Assembly (NCBI GenBank): GCA_015062015.1
Contig: SUVM01000006.1
Span: forward strand, 1 to 36,497
Length of the DNA: 36,497 nt
DNA from: Akkermansiaceae bacterium
GTDB taxonomy: Bacteria > Verrucomicrobiota > Verrucomicrobiia > Verrucomicrobiales > Akkermansiaceae
Direction: 5' to 3'
The notes under the pieces were generated by a model. That model was not told the origin of the DNA and did no database searches. It saw only the letters and a program-made list of their open reading frames with translations. Below, one piece after another: positions 1 to 8,424 of the stretch (positions within the stretch are counted from its first letter, which is position 1; each line of letters starts with the position of its first letter). A program made the translations under genes and the position numbers.

Positions 1-805
1 CGCCGTCCAGCTGGTAATCCAACTTACCTTCGGCGGTAATCTCACAGGCATCGAAAGCGCAAACGTTGGTAAAAGTGCTGGTGTTGCGTTGTGTTGCCCC
101 GCGCTGCAGCATGCTGCCCAGCACCTCGAAGAGAATAGCAGCACTCTCTTGGTGCATGATAACAGCATTAAGCAAGCCATCATCGTAACGAGCATCGGCA
201 AACAAATGCGCTTCACCGCCATAGCGTTTGCCGTTACCTAAAATGACCTGCGTACCTTGGTACTCCTCGCCATTGGGCAAGGTTACGGTGATAACCGGAT
301 GCCGCTCCACCGCTACTTTGAGGGCCGTCACCAAGTGAGATGCAGCACCTAACCAACGCTTCATTTTGGGCGTTATCAATTTGATGATGCGGGCATCCAT
401 CCCGAAACCGGCCATCTGCAGAAAGGGTTTGCCGTTGACGGTAAAAATATCCACCGGCTGGCGCAACCCGGTTTGCATAGCCTCTAAAGCCACATCAAAC
501 CTGCGAGAGCCAATGCCCAATTCTCGCGCAAAAACATTCATGGTACCACAGGGAAGAATCCCCAAGGCTGCACGAGTGCCAATAAGCCCCTGCGCAGCAC
601 ACATCAGCGTACCATCGCCACCGGCGGCTGCCACCACCGGCTCGCCGGACTCTGCCAAAGCACGCGCCTTAGCCGTCAAATCCTCTGCGCTCGAGGTGGG
701 CACCAAGGTGAAAGCCTCCCGGTGAGAATCGAGCCACGTCTTCAACCCGGACCGAAACAGGCTACCGGCGTTGGGGTTAATAAGCAGAGGAATCGTAAGG
801 TGCAT
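1..805 (-). CDS. Diacylglycerol kinase (YegS/DagK) family lipid kinase, 3' end truncated by window edge
   Basis: Manual reverse-strand translation from ATG at 805: MHLTIPLLINPNAGSLF...VVAAAGGDGTLMCAAQGLIGTRAALGILPCGTMNVFARELGIG...KLDYQLDG. Contains the GGDGT and GxLPxGTxNxFAR motifs of the DAGK catalytic domain; open to the window edge, so absent from the ORF track. Confidence 0.88.
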   Translation of the reverse strand, partial: MHLTIPLLINPNAGSLFRSGLKTWLDSHREAFTLVPTSSAEDLTAKARALAESGEPVVAAAGGDGTLMCAAQGLIGTRAALGILPCGTMNVFARELGIGSRRFDVALEAMQTGLRQPVDIFTVNGKPFLQMAGFGMDARIIKLITPKMKRWLGAASHLVTALKVAVERHPVITVTLPNGEEYQGTQVILGNGKRYGGEAHLFADARYDDGLLNAVIMHQESAAILFEVLGSMLQRGATQRNTSTFTNVCAFDACEITAEGKLDYQLDG

Positions 806-808
806 AAA

Positions 809-1708
809 TTAAAGTATAACCAAAACAGCTGCAAAGAACGAAACCGTAAAGGCGGGTGAGTCGATAAGGTCAAAAATGCCACCGATACCGGGCAACAAAG
901 AGCCGCTATCCTTAACGGCCAAACCGCGTTTGATGAGAGAACCGGCCAAATCTCCCGCTACACTCAAAATAAAGATACAGGGCATCAGCACGGCAAAGAA
1001 TTGCCATGTTGATATTTGCACGGGGAAGCTGGTCATACCATACAAGCCCCAAGCGCAGAGAGAGGTGATGATGAAGGAGCCTATGATGCCCTCCCACGTT
1101 TTCTTGGGAGAAACCACAGGGCTGAAACGGCATTTAATAAACTTGCCGCCCAGCAGTACGCCGCTCACATAAGCCCAAATATCGCTCATCTTTGTGGCAA
1201 GCACCAGCCACAGCAGTGTCATCACATGCACAAGACGCCCGGTTTCGGCGATAACCGGACTATCCAAGCAACAAAGCGCAAAAGCAAACAACCACACCGG
1301 GTAAATGAAAGAAAGCACCGCCATACCCATGCTGCTGAGTGCTTGAGCCCCGGTGCGCCCACGGTAATCCATAGCATGTAATTGCGCAAAAAAAGCAGCT
1401 AATACATAGAACACCAAGAACCCCAAGGCTACAAGCGCAAAATTAAAATCCGGCACCCAATCCGTAAGCATCCCCACAGACATAAACCAAGGGTATACAA
1501 GCCCGGCAACAAGAGACAGGCCCCTGCCGGATTCTTCTTTGCGTTCTTTTAACATATTAAACCACTCAAAGGTGGTAAGATTACAAAGCACACAAACAAG
1601 GATGGCATAGCCCCAAAGGCTGTTCCAGGCAACGGCACCTCCTAACAGCCCCAGCAAAATAACAGTGCTTATGCCGCGCTCTATAAATGTTTTTAATTTC
1701 GGGCTCAT
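809..1708 (-). CDS. cdsA: Phosphatidate cytidylyltransferase (CdsA-like)
   Basis: Polytopic membrane protein with CdsA C-terminal signature SLIKRGLAVKDSGSLLPGIGGIFDLIDS. Start chosen at internal MSPKLK (1708) because the upstream extension is non-membrane-like. Confidence 0.88.
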   Translation of the reverse strand: MSPKLKTFIERGISTVILLGLLGGAVAWNSLWGYAILVCVLCNLTTFEWFNMLKERKEESGRGLSLVAGLVYPWFMSVGMLTDWVPDFNFALVALGFLVFYVLAAFFAQLHAMDYRGRTGAQALSSMGMAVLSFIYPVWLFAFALCCLDSPVIAETGRLVHVMTLLWLVLATKMSDIWAYVSGVLLGGKFIKCRFSPVVSPKKTWEGIIGSFIITSLCAWGLYGMTSFPVQISTWQFFAVLMPCIFILSVAGDLAGSLIKRGLAVKDSGSLLPGIGGIFDLIDSPAFTVSFFAAVLVIL

Positions 1709-1746
1709 GGTATGGCGAAATGGGGTAAAAAATATGATGATATGGC

Positions 1747-1777
1747 AGCCGCAGCACCATGGGCAGATGCTGCGGCT
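1747..1777 (-). terminator. 10-bp perfect inverted repeat between fumarase and cdsA; possible weak terminator
   Basis: AGCCGCAGCA ... TGCTGCGGCT (1747-1756/1768-1777). On the minus strand a T6 run follows, but about 14 nt after the stem rather than immediately. Confidence 0.3.
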
Positions 1778-1792
1778 TGGGTTCAAAAGTGC

Positions 1793-3442
1793 TTAATGTG
1801 CACAACCGGGGCAAGCCCAACCGGCACGGATATCGGCAAAGAAGTCATTGCCTTTGTCATCTACGAGGATATAAGCCGGGAAGTCCTTAACGGTAATCTT
1901 CCAAATGGCTTCCATACCCAGCTCGGGGTATTCGATGCACTCGATAGAGGTAATGCAGTTCTTAGCCAAATCGGCAGCGACGCCACCGATAGAGCCCAAA
2001 TAGAAGCCGCCGAACTTGCAGCAGGCATCCGTAACACACTGGGCACGGTTGCCCTTGGCAATCATAATCATGCTGCCGCCATGGCTTTGGAACAGCTCTA
2101 CATAAGAATCCATACGCCCGGCTGTGGTGGGACCAAAAGAACCGGAGGGATAGCCCTCGGGAGTCTTGGCAGGGCCGGCGTAATAAATGGGGTGGTCTTT
2201 CACATACTGCGGGAGGTCTTTGCCGGCATCCAACAACTCCTTAAGCTTAGCGTGGGCAATATCTCGGCCCACAATAATGGTGCCGGAGAGCGAGAGGCGC
2301 GTCTTGACGGGGTACTTGGTCAACTCGGCCAGCACCTCTTTCATCGGCCGATCCAAATCAATGGGTACCCCGGCACTCTTAGTCTCGCGCCACTCGGCAG
2401 GTATGTATTTGCCCGGGTCGTACTCCAATTCTTCGATAAAGATACCCTCCGGGGTAATTTTAGCCTTGGCATTGCGGTCTGCCGAGCAAGATACACCCAA
2501 AGCAACCGGGCAAGATGCACCGTGGCGAGGCAGGCGAACCACGCGAACATCCAACGCAAACCACTTACCGCCAAACTGGGCACCAAGCCCCAGCTTCTCG
2601 GCTTCTTTCTTCAGCTCGTTTTCCAATTCAACATCGCGGAAAGCGCGCCCGTGTTCGTTGCCGGTGGTGGGCAAGCTGTCGTAATACTTAGTGGAAGCAA
2701 GCTTCACCGTCTTAAGGCAAAGCTCTGCACTGGTGCCGCCAACCACAAAAGCCACATGGTAGGGCGGGCAGGCAGCCGTACCCAGCGTGCTCATCTTCTC
2801 TACCATAAACTTCTTAAGAGAAGCGGGGTTGAGCAAGGCCTTTGTCTCTTGGTACAGGTAAGTCTTGTTAGCAGAGCCACCCCCCTTGGCGATAAAGAGG
2901 AAATCGTACTCCATGCCGTGATCTGTGGCAAAAAGATCAATCTGAGCGGGCAAATTGGTGCCGGTATTGATTTCCTTATACATATCAAGCGCCACATTTT
3001 GAGAGTAGCGCAGGTTGTTCTTGGTGTAACAATCGTAAGCACCGCGAGAAATATATTCGGCATCGTTAAAACCGGTCCATACCTGCTGGCCTTTTTTACC
3101 GACACAAATAGCCGTACCCGTGTCCTGGCACAGCGGCAGCACGCCAAGAGCCGCTACCTCTGCATTGCGCAGCATGGTAAGAGCCACACTCTTATCATTT
3201 TCCGAGGCTTCGGGGTCGCTCAAAATCCCCTGCACCATCTTTAAGTGCTCCGGGCGCAGGTAGAAAGCTACGTCGTGCCAAGCCGTTTCGGCCAACAAGC
3301 GTAAGCCCTCCGGCTCTACTTTGAGAATCGGTTTGCCTTCAAACTCACTCACACTCACATAATCCTTGGTGAGCAAACGATACTTCGTGGTGTCTTCCCC
3401 CATGGGGAACATTTCCTGATAGACAAAAGGAGGTGTTGCCAT
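1793..3442 (-). CDS. Class I (Fe-S, FumA/B-type) fumarate hydratase
   Basis: 549 aa; [46 protein letters not shown] and [23 protein letters not shown] are class I fumarase segments. Confidence 0.93.
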   Translation of the reverse strand: MATPPFVYQEMFPMGEDTTKYRLLTKDYVSVSEFEGKPILKVEPEGLRLLAETAWHDVAFYLRPEHLKMVQGILSDPEASENDKSVALTMLRNAEVAALGVLPLCQDTGTAICVGKKGQQVWTGFNDAEYISRGAYDCYTKNNLRYSQNVALDMYKEINTGTNLPAQIDLFATDHGMEYDFLFIAKGGGSANKTYLYQETKALLNPASLKKFMVEKMSTLGTAACPPYHVAFVVGGTSAELCLKTVKLASTKYYDSLPTTGNEHGRAFRDVELENELKKEAEKLGLGAQFGGKWFALDVRVVRLPRHGASCPVALGVSCSADRNAKAKITPEGIFIEELEYDPGKYIPAEWRETKSAGVPIDLDRPMKEVLAELTKYPVKTRLSLSGTIIVGRDIAHAKLKELLDAGKDLPQYVKDHPIYYAGPAKTPEGYPSGSFGPTTAGRMDSYVELFQSHGGSMIMIAKGNRAQCVTDACCKFGGFYLGSIGGVAADLAKNCITSIECIEYPELGMEAIWKITVKDFPAYILVDDKGNDFFADIRAGWACPGCAH

Positions 3443-3451
3443 AACGCGGTT

Positions 3452-3480
3452 ATTCTAGCACGGCAGCAAACAAATTTCCA
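3452..3480 (-). promoter_or_regulatory. Sigma70-like promoter of fumarase: TGGAAA-17-TAGAAT, 9 nt to ATG
   Basis: Reverse complement: TGGAAA tttgtttgctgccgtgc TAGAAT aaccgcgtt ATG. Confidence 0.6.
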
Positions 3481-3566
3481 GCAAAATTCCCTGAAAAATG
3501 TAATTATAACCGTTACTGGCGGAATTTAGACTTGCCAGAGAGCCATTGACATGGAAAAATAGCTGT

Positions 3567-4373
3567 ATGATATATCAAACTGTAGTTATCACGGGCGCGT
3601 CCTCCGGGTTCGGGGAGGCATTTGCCCGCGAGTTAGCCCCGCAATGCAGGCACATGCTATTAGTGGCCAGACGGGAAGAAAAACTACAACAACTTGCTCA
3701 AGAGCTCCGACAGGCGCACCATCTACAGGTGGAAGTTGTACCCTGCGATTTGGCAGATGCAACCATGCGCACACAGCTAACGGAAAAACTGGCCGGTATT
3801 TCCGCAGACAGTTTGTTACTTATCAATAACGCCGGGCTGGGCGACTACGGAGAGTTTGCCTCATCCGCACCGGCTACAAACCACCGCATGATGGCGGTTA
3901 ACATGGTTGCCCCGGTAGAGCTTACCCATGCACTGTTACCCGCTATGGCGGGCATGAAAACCGCCCACATCATCAACATTGCATCTCTGGCAGCAGATTT
4001 AGCCATACCGGACTTTGCCATGTACGCGGCCTCCAAGGCATTTGTAGCATCGTTCTCCGAAGCCCTGCGCATCGAACTGCAAAAAACGGGCATACATGTA
4101 ACCGCTGTATGCCCCGGGCCGGTGCACACCGGGTTTGGAGATGCAGCACGCCGCACGGGCAAGCTCAAAAAAGAAGTCCCGTTCCGCAAGTGGTTTTATA
4201 CAAGTATTCCCTGCGTGGTACGCGGAGCCCTGAAAGCCGTTCAACACAACAAGCCACGCTATTACCCCTCTTTCAAAATCCGCGTAGCCGCACTTTTTGT
4301 CCGTAATGCGCCCTTGTGGCTTTTGCGGCTCATCATGAGCGGACGTCCCCGTAAAGCCGTACCCGAGACATAA
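3567..4373 (+). CDS. SDR-family oxidoreductase
   Basis: VVITGASSGFGEAFARELA (TGxxxGxG), NNAG, YAASKAF (YxxxK). ATG at 3567 gives the canonical N-terminus. Confidence 0.9.
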   Translation: MIYQTVVITGASSGFGEAFARELAPQCRHMLLVARREEKLQQLAQELRQAHHLQVEVVPCDLADATMRTQLTEKLAGISADSLLLINNAGLGDYGEFASSAPATNHRMMAVNMVAPVELTHALLPAMAGMKTAHIINIASLAADLAIPDFAMYAASKAFVASFSEALRIELQKTGIHVTAVCPGPVHTGFGDAARRTGKLKKEVPFRKWFYTSIPCVVRGALKAVQHNKPRYYPSFKIRVAALFVRNAPLWLLRLIMSGRPRKAVPET

Positions 4374-4377
4374 ACAG

Positions 4378-5814
4378 ATGAGCCACTACAAAAAGAAGAA
4401 AAGACGGCCGCTTATCACGGCAACCAAAGTAAGCCTACTTGTCATTGCGGGCATGGTTGCGGGCTCTCTGTTTACCCCGTACCCCGTACAGCTGGTACGA
4501 GAGCTTAAAGCCAAGGCAGAGCCGCCCGCAGCAACGGAACAAGAGCCCAAACCGGCCATACCCGATGCCCCGCCTGCCCAACCGGAGCCCATACCTGTTA
4601 CCCTGCCGGAGCCAACGCAAACATGGCAACCGGCCTCGTTTACCATGGCAGATATTCAACTGCCGCCCTTTCCCCCGGCCTTACCCGAGCGGGTGGAAAT
4701 CGGTAAGTTTGAGCATATCAACTCCATGGAGCGCGGTATCAACATCCATAGCCACGTCAACTTCAGCAAAGGCACCATAGCCTCTAAAGACCGCAAAAAG
4801 AGAAATGCCTTTCAGGTACGCGTTTCCTTAGAGCTGATGACACCGCATGCCGCCAAAGGCGACGAGCTGCTTACAGCCAACCCGCAGCTCAAGAAAGTGC
4901 TTAAAGCGTACGACGAGCTGATGAAAGAGGCGAAGGTATCCCCATGGTACCACGCGCTGTATCTGCACAAACAAAACCGAGTTCGCAAAAATGCCGCAAC
5001 CCTCTCTCGCATATTAGACCGCCACAACTATTACGACACCGATACCATTTTAGAGATAACCGCCCCGCAATCCAAACGCAAAGCCCTGTGGATACAGGCA
5101 GATATGGATGTAGTATCCGATGGCTCGGACGGCGACAGACTGCCCGAAATGCCCGCCAAAATTAAAGAGAGCGAGTTTTACCAACCCTCTACCTCTTACA
5201 AATGGCGCAAACGCACCCAAACACCCAACCCATTGCTGGAAGGATGGCAAGCCCGACTCAAACGCTACAAAGATGCCAAAGACAAAGAAGGAATCAAGCG
5301 TGCGGAACGCGTCATCGGCGACCTCAAACTCTTCAGCTTCCTGCTGGCAGAGTACGACTCATTCATTGTAGTGCCGCTTACCGTTAACGAAGGCACGCAC
5401 AAAAGCTTCCGACCCGTTGCCGGAGACTACGCCGTCGTCATCGTCGGTAACAAGATTTACCCCGCCATAGTAGGCGATTTCGGCCCGCGCTACAAAGCCG
5501 GCGAAGCCTCTCTGCGCCTTTGCCGGGAAATTAACAGCAAAGCCAACGTTAACAGTCGCCCCGTGTCAGACCTCGGCGTCTCCTACATCATTTTCCCCGG
5601 CTCTAAAGAACCCGAAAACGGTCCCATAGATTACAACCGCCTCAATTCCCGCTGTAAAGAACTGGTTAACGAGCTTGGAGGCATCGGCCAAGAAGCGCAA
5701 TTTGTAGAGATGAAAGACCTTTTACCGCAGCCCGCGCCTAAGGAAGAGGAAACGAAGACACCACCCCCCGCGCAGCCACAAAAACCGGCCACCCCCAACA
5801 CCACACAAAAATGA
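4378..5814 (+). CDS. Membrane-anchored GH75 (chitosanase)-like domain protein with Pro-rich linkers
   Basis: N-terminal basic plus hydrophobic anchor, Pro-rich region, then VPLTVNEG...GDYAVVIVGNKIYPAIVGDFGPRYKAGEASLRLCREIN, resembling GH75-like domains; Pro-rich tail. Confidence 0.62.
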   Translation: MSHYKKKKRRPLITATKVSLLVIAGMVAGSLFTPYPVQLVRELKAKAEPPAATEQEPKPAIPDAPPAQPEPIPVTLPEPTQTWQPASFTMADIQLPPFPPALPERVEIGKFEHINSMERGINIHSHVNFSKGTIASKDRKKRNAFQVRVSLELMTPHAAKGDELLTANPQLKKVLKAYDELMKEAKVSPWYHALYLHKQNRVRKNAATLSRILDRHNYYDTDTILEITAPQSKRKALWIQADMDVVSDGSDGDRLPEMPAKIKESEFYQPSTSYKWRKRTQTPNPLLEGWQARLKRYKDAKDKEGIKRAERVIGDLKLFSFLLAEYDSFIVVPLTVNEGTHKSFRPVAGDYAVVIVGNKIYPAIVGDFGPRYKAGEASLRLCREINSKANVNSRPVSDLGVSYIIFPGSKEPENGPIDYNRLNSRCKELVNELGGIGQEAQFVEMKDLLPQPAPKEEETKTPPPAQPQKPATPNTTQK

Positions 5815-6407
5815 TTGCCTTTTTACGAGGAACCGTAGCAGAAGCCTTGCCGCAATGCCTTGTTTTAGACGTAGGCGGCGTGGGCTATGAGGTGCAAATC
5901 CCTCTATCCACATTCGACCACATTAACCCCATAGAAGGACAAACAGTTACCCTCAAGACACACCTGCACATCCGCGAGAACGCGCAGGTGCTCTATGGTT
6001 TTGCCACAGACGCAGAGCGAGACATTTTCCGGCTCCTTATCGAGCGCGTCAGTGGTATAGGGCCGGCCACGGCTATCTCAATTTTAAGCGGATTGAACGT
6101 AACCGCCTTCAAGGCAGCCGTTGCAGGCGGAGATGTGCAAAGCATTGCGCGCGCTAAAGGTGTGGGCAAAAAAACGGCAGAACGCATAGTGCTGGAGCTC
6201 AAAGACAAAATCGGCCTCGCAGCCACTTGGGAAGCCCAACAGCAAGGCACCACCAGCCCGGCCGCTGCCGATGCAGAATTGGCTTTAGTTGCCCTCGGAT
6301 TCAAGCAAACAGAAGCACGCAAGGCTATAAAAGAATTGCTTAAGGATGCACCGGAAGCCTCAACGGACGATTTGATACGCGGGGCGCTTCGGCGCATGAC
6401 CCGCTGA
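5811..6407 (+). CDS. ruvA: Holliday junction branch migration protein RuvA
   Basis: MIAFLRGTVAE...LDVGGVGYEVQIP..., FRLLIERVSGIGPATAISILSG, IARAKGVGKKTAERIVLELKDK; 4-bp ATGA overlap with the upstream CDS. Confidence 0.95.
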   Translation: MIAFLRGTVAEALPQCLVLDVGGVGYEVQIPLSTFDHINPIEGQTVTLKTHLHIRENAQVLYGFATDAERDIFRLLIERVSGIGPATAISILSGLNVTAFKAAVAGGDVQSIARAKGVGKKTAERIVLELKDKIGLAATWEAQQQGTTSPAAADAELALVALGFKQTEARKAIKELLKDAPEASTDDLIRGALRRMTR

Positions 6408-6432
6408 ATTGGCAGCAAAGGCCACAGAGAGC

Positions 6433-6987
6433 ATGGTATTTACCCGCGAAAGCATCAAAAAACTTGCCCTACAAGCCATTACTGCCGGCTTGGGAGCTGC
6501 GGCTATTACCACAGTGACCTTATTTTGGGTTCCGGAGCCTCAAATCGTACCACCGGAACCGCTACACCATAAGCTACAGCCCGAGTTGGTATGTCTGGCT
6601 GCCGCCACGGCAACGGAACCCATGCCGGATAGCGTCGCATCCGACGCTCCGCACCTGAGACTGCGGGAATATGCCCCCGGGCAATACGAGCTTCTCTATT
6701 GGGGCAATCCCGTGCGGCCACATTACACCTTTTCCATCACTAACATATGGGATGGCAGCTCGGTACTCCTGCAAGACGACGGCACGCCGCAACAATACCG
6801 AGACCTCATTGTCAGCGTACCGCGCAGAGCAGACAATGCACTACCGCTTCAACCCGTTATCAAACTCGGCAAACTCAAAGGAAAGCCGGGCGACTACTAT
6901 TCTGCCAAAGTTTGCGTACACGATGCGGCAGACGGCAAAGTTTTATGCCATGCCGTTTATCTGATATGCGGTAATTCATCAAATTAA
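6433..6987 (+). CDS. Hypothetical membrane-anchored protein
   Basis: ORF directly downstream of ruvA; one N-terminal hydrophobic segment; no family recognised. The ORF track starts at TTG 6409; ATG at 6433 is likelier. Confidence 0.65.
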   Translation: MVFTRESIKKLALQAITAGLGAAAITTVTLFWVPEPQIVPPEPLHHKLQPELVCLAAATATEPMPDSVASDAPHLRLREYAPGQYELLYWGNPVRPHYTFSITNIWDGSSVLLQDDGTPQQYRDLIVSVPRRADNALPLQPVIKLGKLKGKPGDYYSAKVCVHDAADGKVLCHAVYLICGNSSN

Positions 6988-6991
6988 TTGC

Positions 6992-7020
6992 TTGACGCGC
7001 CATAACATATACTCTAGAAT
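6992..7020 (+). promoter_or_regulatory. Sigma70-like promoter TTGACG-17-TAGAAT, 9 nt to ATG 7030
   Basis: TTGACG cgccataacatatactc TAGAAT ggcgattgt ATG. Confidence 0.75.
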
Positions 7021-7029
7021 GGCGATTGT

Positions 7030-7686
7030 ATGAAAAAGCACCTGCTCTTCCTTAAAGATTTACTCATTTTACCCATCGTACTGCTGGCTATCACCCTATG
7101 CTGCCTAACATTGCATACCCACGTCACCAACGATGCTCTTGCCGACACTTTTCGCGAAATATGCCTCGGCTCTTACACCGTCCCCGTTGCGGCAATAGCA
7201 ATTATTGTACTGCAATTAGTTGCCATGAGATGGGCAAAAGTACTGCTGAGCCTCTTACTCACCCTGAGCAGTATTTTGCTCTTTTTTGAAATGGCAACCG
7301 TGGCTCTTGGCCCGGGAATCTCGATGACGGCATCTCTGCACAAATTAGCAACCGCTTACGGTATTGCCCACCCCTTGAGCGACAATCCGGCACTGTATTG
7401 GCTCATTCCGTCCGTATGGTTTCTCTGCTTAATCGGGGCGAGTACGCAAGTACGCTCATTCTGCACGGCCATGGTATGCTATGCGGCGTGGTTAATTGGC
7501 ACACCTTTGCTGCAAAGCGCCATCAATAGTTGGGCAGAGGAAGATGAGCCGCTGTTACCGCAACTGTTAACCCGTTTCACAGACACGGAGTGGATGGCAG
7601 CCGCCACCGTTGGCGGATTTCTACTGCTTTTTGCGCTGATTCTCGATATTCTCGGAGCCATTTTTGCTAATCGGAAAGACGCATAA
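7030..7686 (+). CDS. Hypothetical polytopic membrane protein
   Basis: 218 aa with several hydrophobic segments; 2-nt gap to the downstream L,D-transpeptidase. Confidence 0.75.
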   Translation: MKKHLLFLKDLLILPIVLLAITLCCLTLHTHVTNDALADTFREICLGSYTVPVAAIAIIVLQLVAMRWAKVLLSLLLTLSSILLFFEMATVALGPGISMTASLHKLATAYGIAHPLSDNPALYWLIPSVWFLCLIGASTQVRSFCTAMVCYAAWLIGTPLLQSAINSWAEEDEPLLPQLLTRFTDTEWMAAATVGGFLLLFALILDILGAIFANRKDA

Positions 7687-7688
7687 CC

Positions 7689-8414
7689 ATGAGTTTACTC
7701 ATCTGCTGCACCCTGCTTATGACCGCCCCAAACTCGACAAGCCCCACCCAAGCCTCGCAAGAGCCGGCTCGGGTAACCCAAGCCAGACTCCATGTACAGG
7801 AGAACTTGGCAGAGCACTTCGGCAAGGCTGTTTTTTTGCGTATCTTTAAGGAAGAACGGCTACTGGAACTTTGGTTACAAGACGAAGACGGGGATTGGGA
7901 ATGCTTCCGCACCTACCCTATCGCGGGCATGAGCGGTACGCTGGGTCCCAAAACCAAACAGGGAGACAAACAAGCCCCGGAGGGCTTCTACCACGCCACG
8001 GCAAAAAGCCTCAACCCACACAGCAAATACCACCTCGCCTTTAACGTTGGCTACCCCAACGGCTACGACCGTGCCAAAGGCCGTACCGGCGGCGAAATTA
8101 TGGTGCACGGCAACAACAAATCCGCAGGCTGTTTTGCCATGACGGATGAAAAAATAGAAGAAATCTACACCTTAGTTAACGAAGCCTTCCGCGCCGGGGT
8201 GGCAGAAATCCCCATACAAATCTACCCCTTTGCCATGACGCCCGAACGCATGGAACAGGAAACCGCCAACCCGCACTACGCTTTCTGGCAACTGCTACTG
8301 CCCGGGTACCGGTATACGGAAGAAAAGGAAGCCCCGTTCCCTCGCGCGCTTTTTGAAGAATCTTGCGGTAATGAGCAAAAGAAGGCTTGCACGCAGGCAG
8401 AAGATTCGCTATAA
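7689..8414 (+). CDS. L,D-transpeptidase (YkuD domain; YafK-like)
   Basis: APEGFYHA...NVGYPNGYDRAKGRTGGEIMVHGNNKSAGCFAMTDEKIEEIY, the HGx(n)SxGCxxM catalytic motif; N-terminal signal-like segment. Confidence 0.85.
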   Translation: MSLLICCTLLMTAPNSTSPTQASQEPARVTQARLHVQENLAEHFGKAVFLRIFKEERLLELWLQDEDGDWECFRTYPIAGMSGTLGPKTKQGDKQAPEGFYHATAKSLNPHSKYHLAFNVGYPNGYDRAKGRTGGEIMVHGNNKSAGCFAMTDEKIEEIYTLVNEAFRAGVAEIPIQIYPFAMTPERMEQETANPHYAFWQLLLPGYRYTEEKEAPFPRALFEESCGNEQKKACTQAEDSL

Positions 8415-8415
8415 T
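8387..8415 (+). promoter_or_regulatory. Sigma70-like promoter TTGCAC-17-TATAAT, 9 nt to ATG 8425
   Basis: TTGCAC gcaggcagaagattcgc TATAAT cccactcat ATG; lies inside the 3' end of the previous CDS. Confidence 0.78.
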
Positions 8416-8424
8416 CCCACTCAT

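Noticed and set aside
1712-3244. 510-aa plus-strand ORF opposite fumarase
   Set aside because: Antisense shadow of a conserved class I fumarase; no domain logic or initiation signal.
3532-3571. TTGACA...TATGAT near the SDR start, and TTGCCA-17-AAAAAT
   Set aside because: First pair has 14-bp spacing and its -10 overlaps the ATG; second has a weak -10. A promoter here is likely but not placed confidently.
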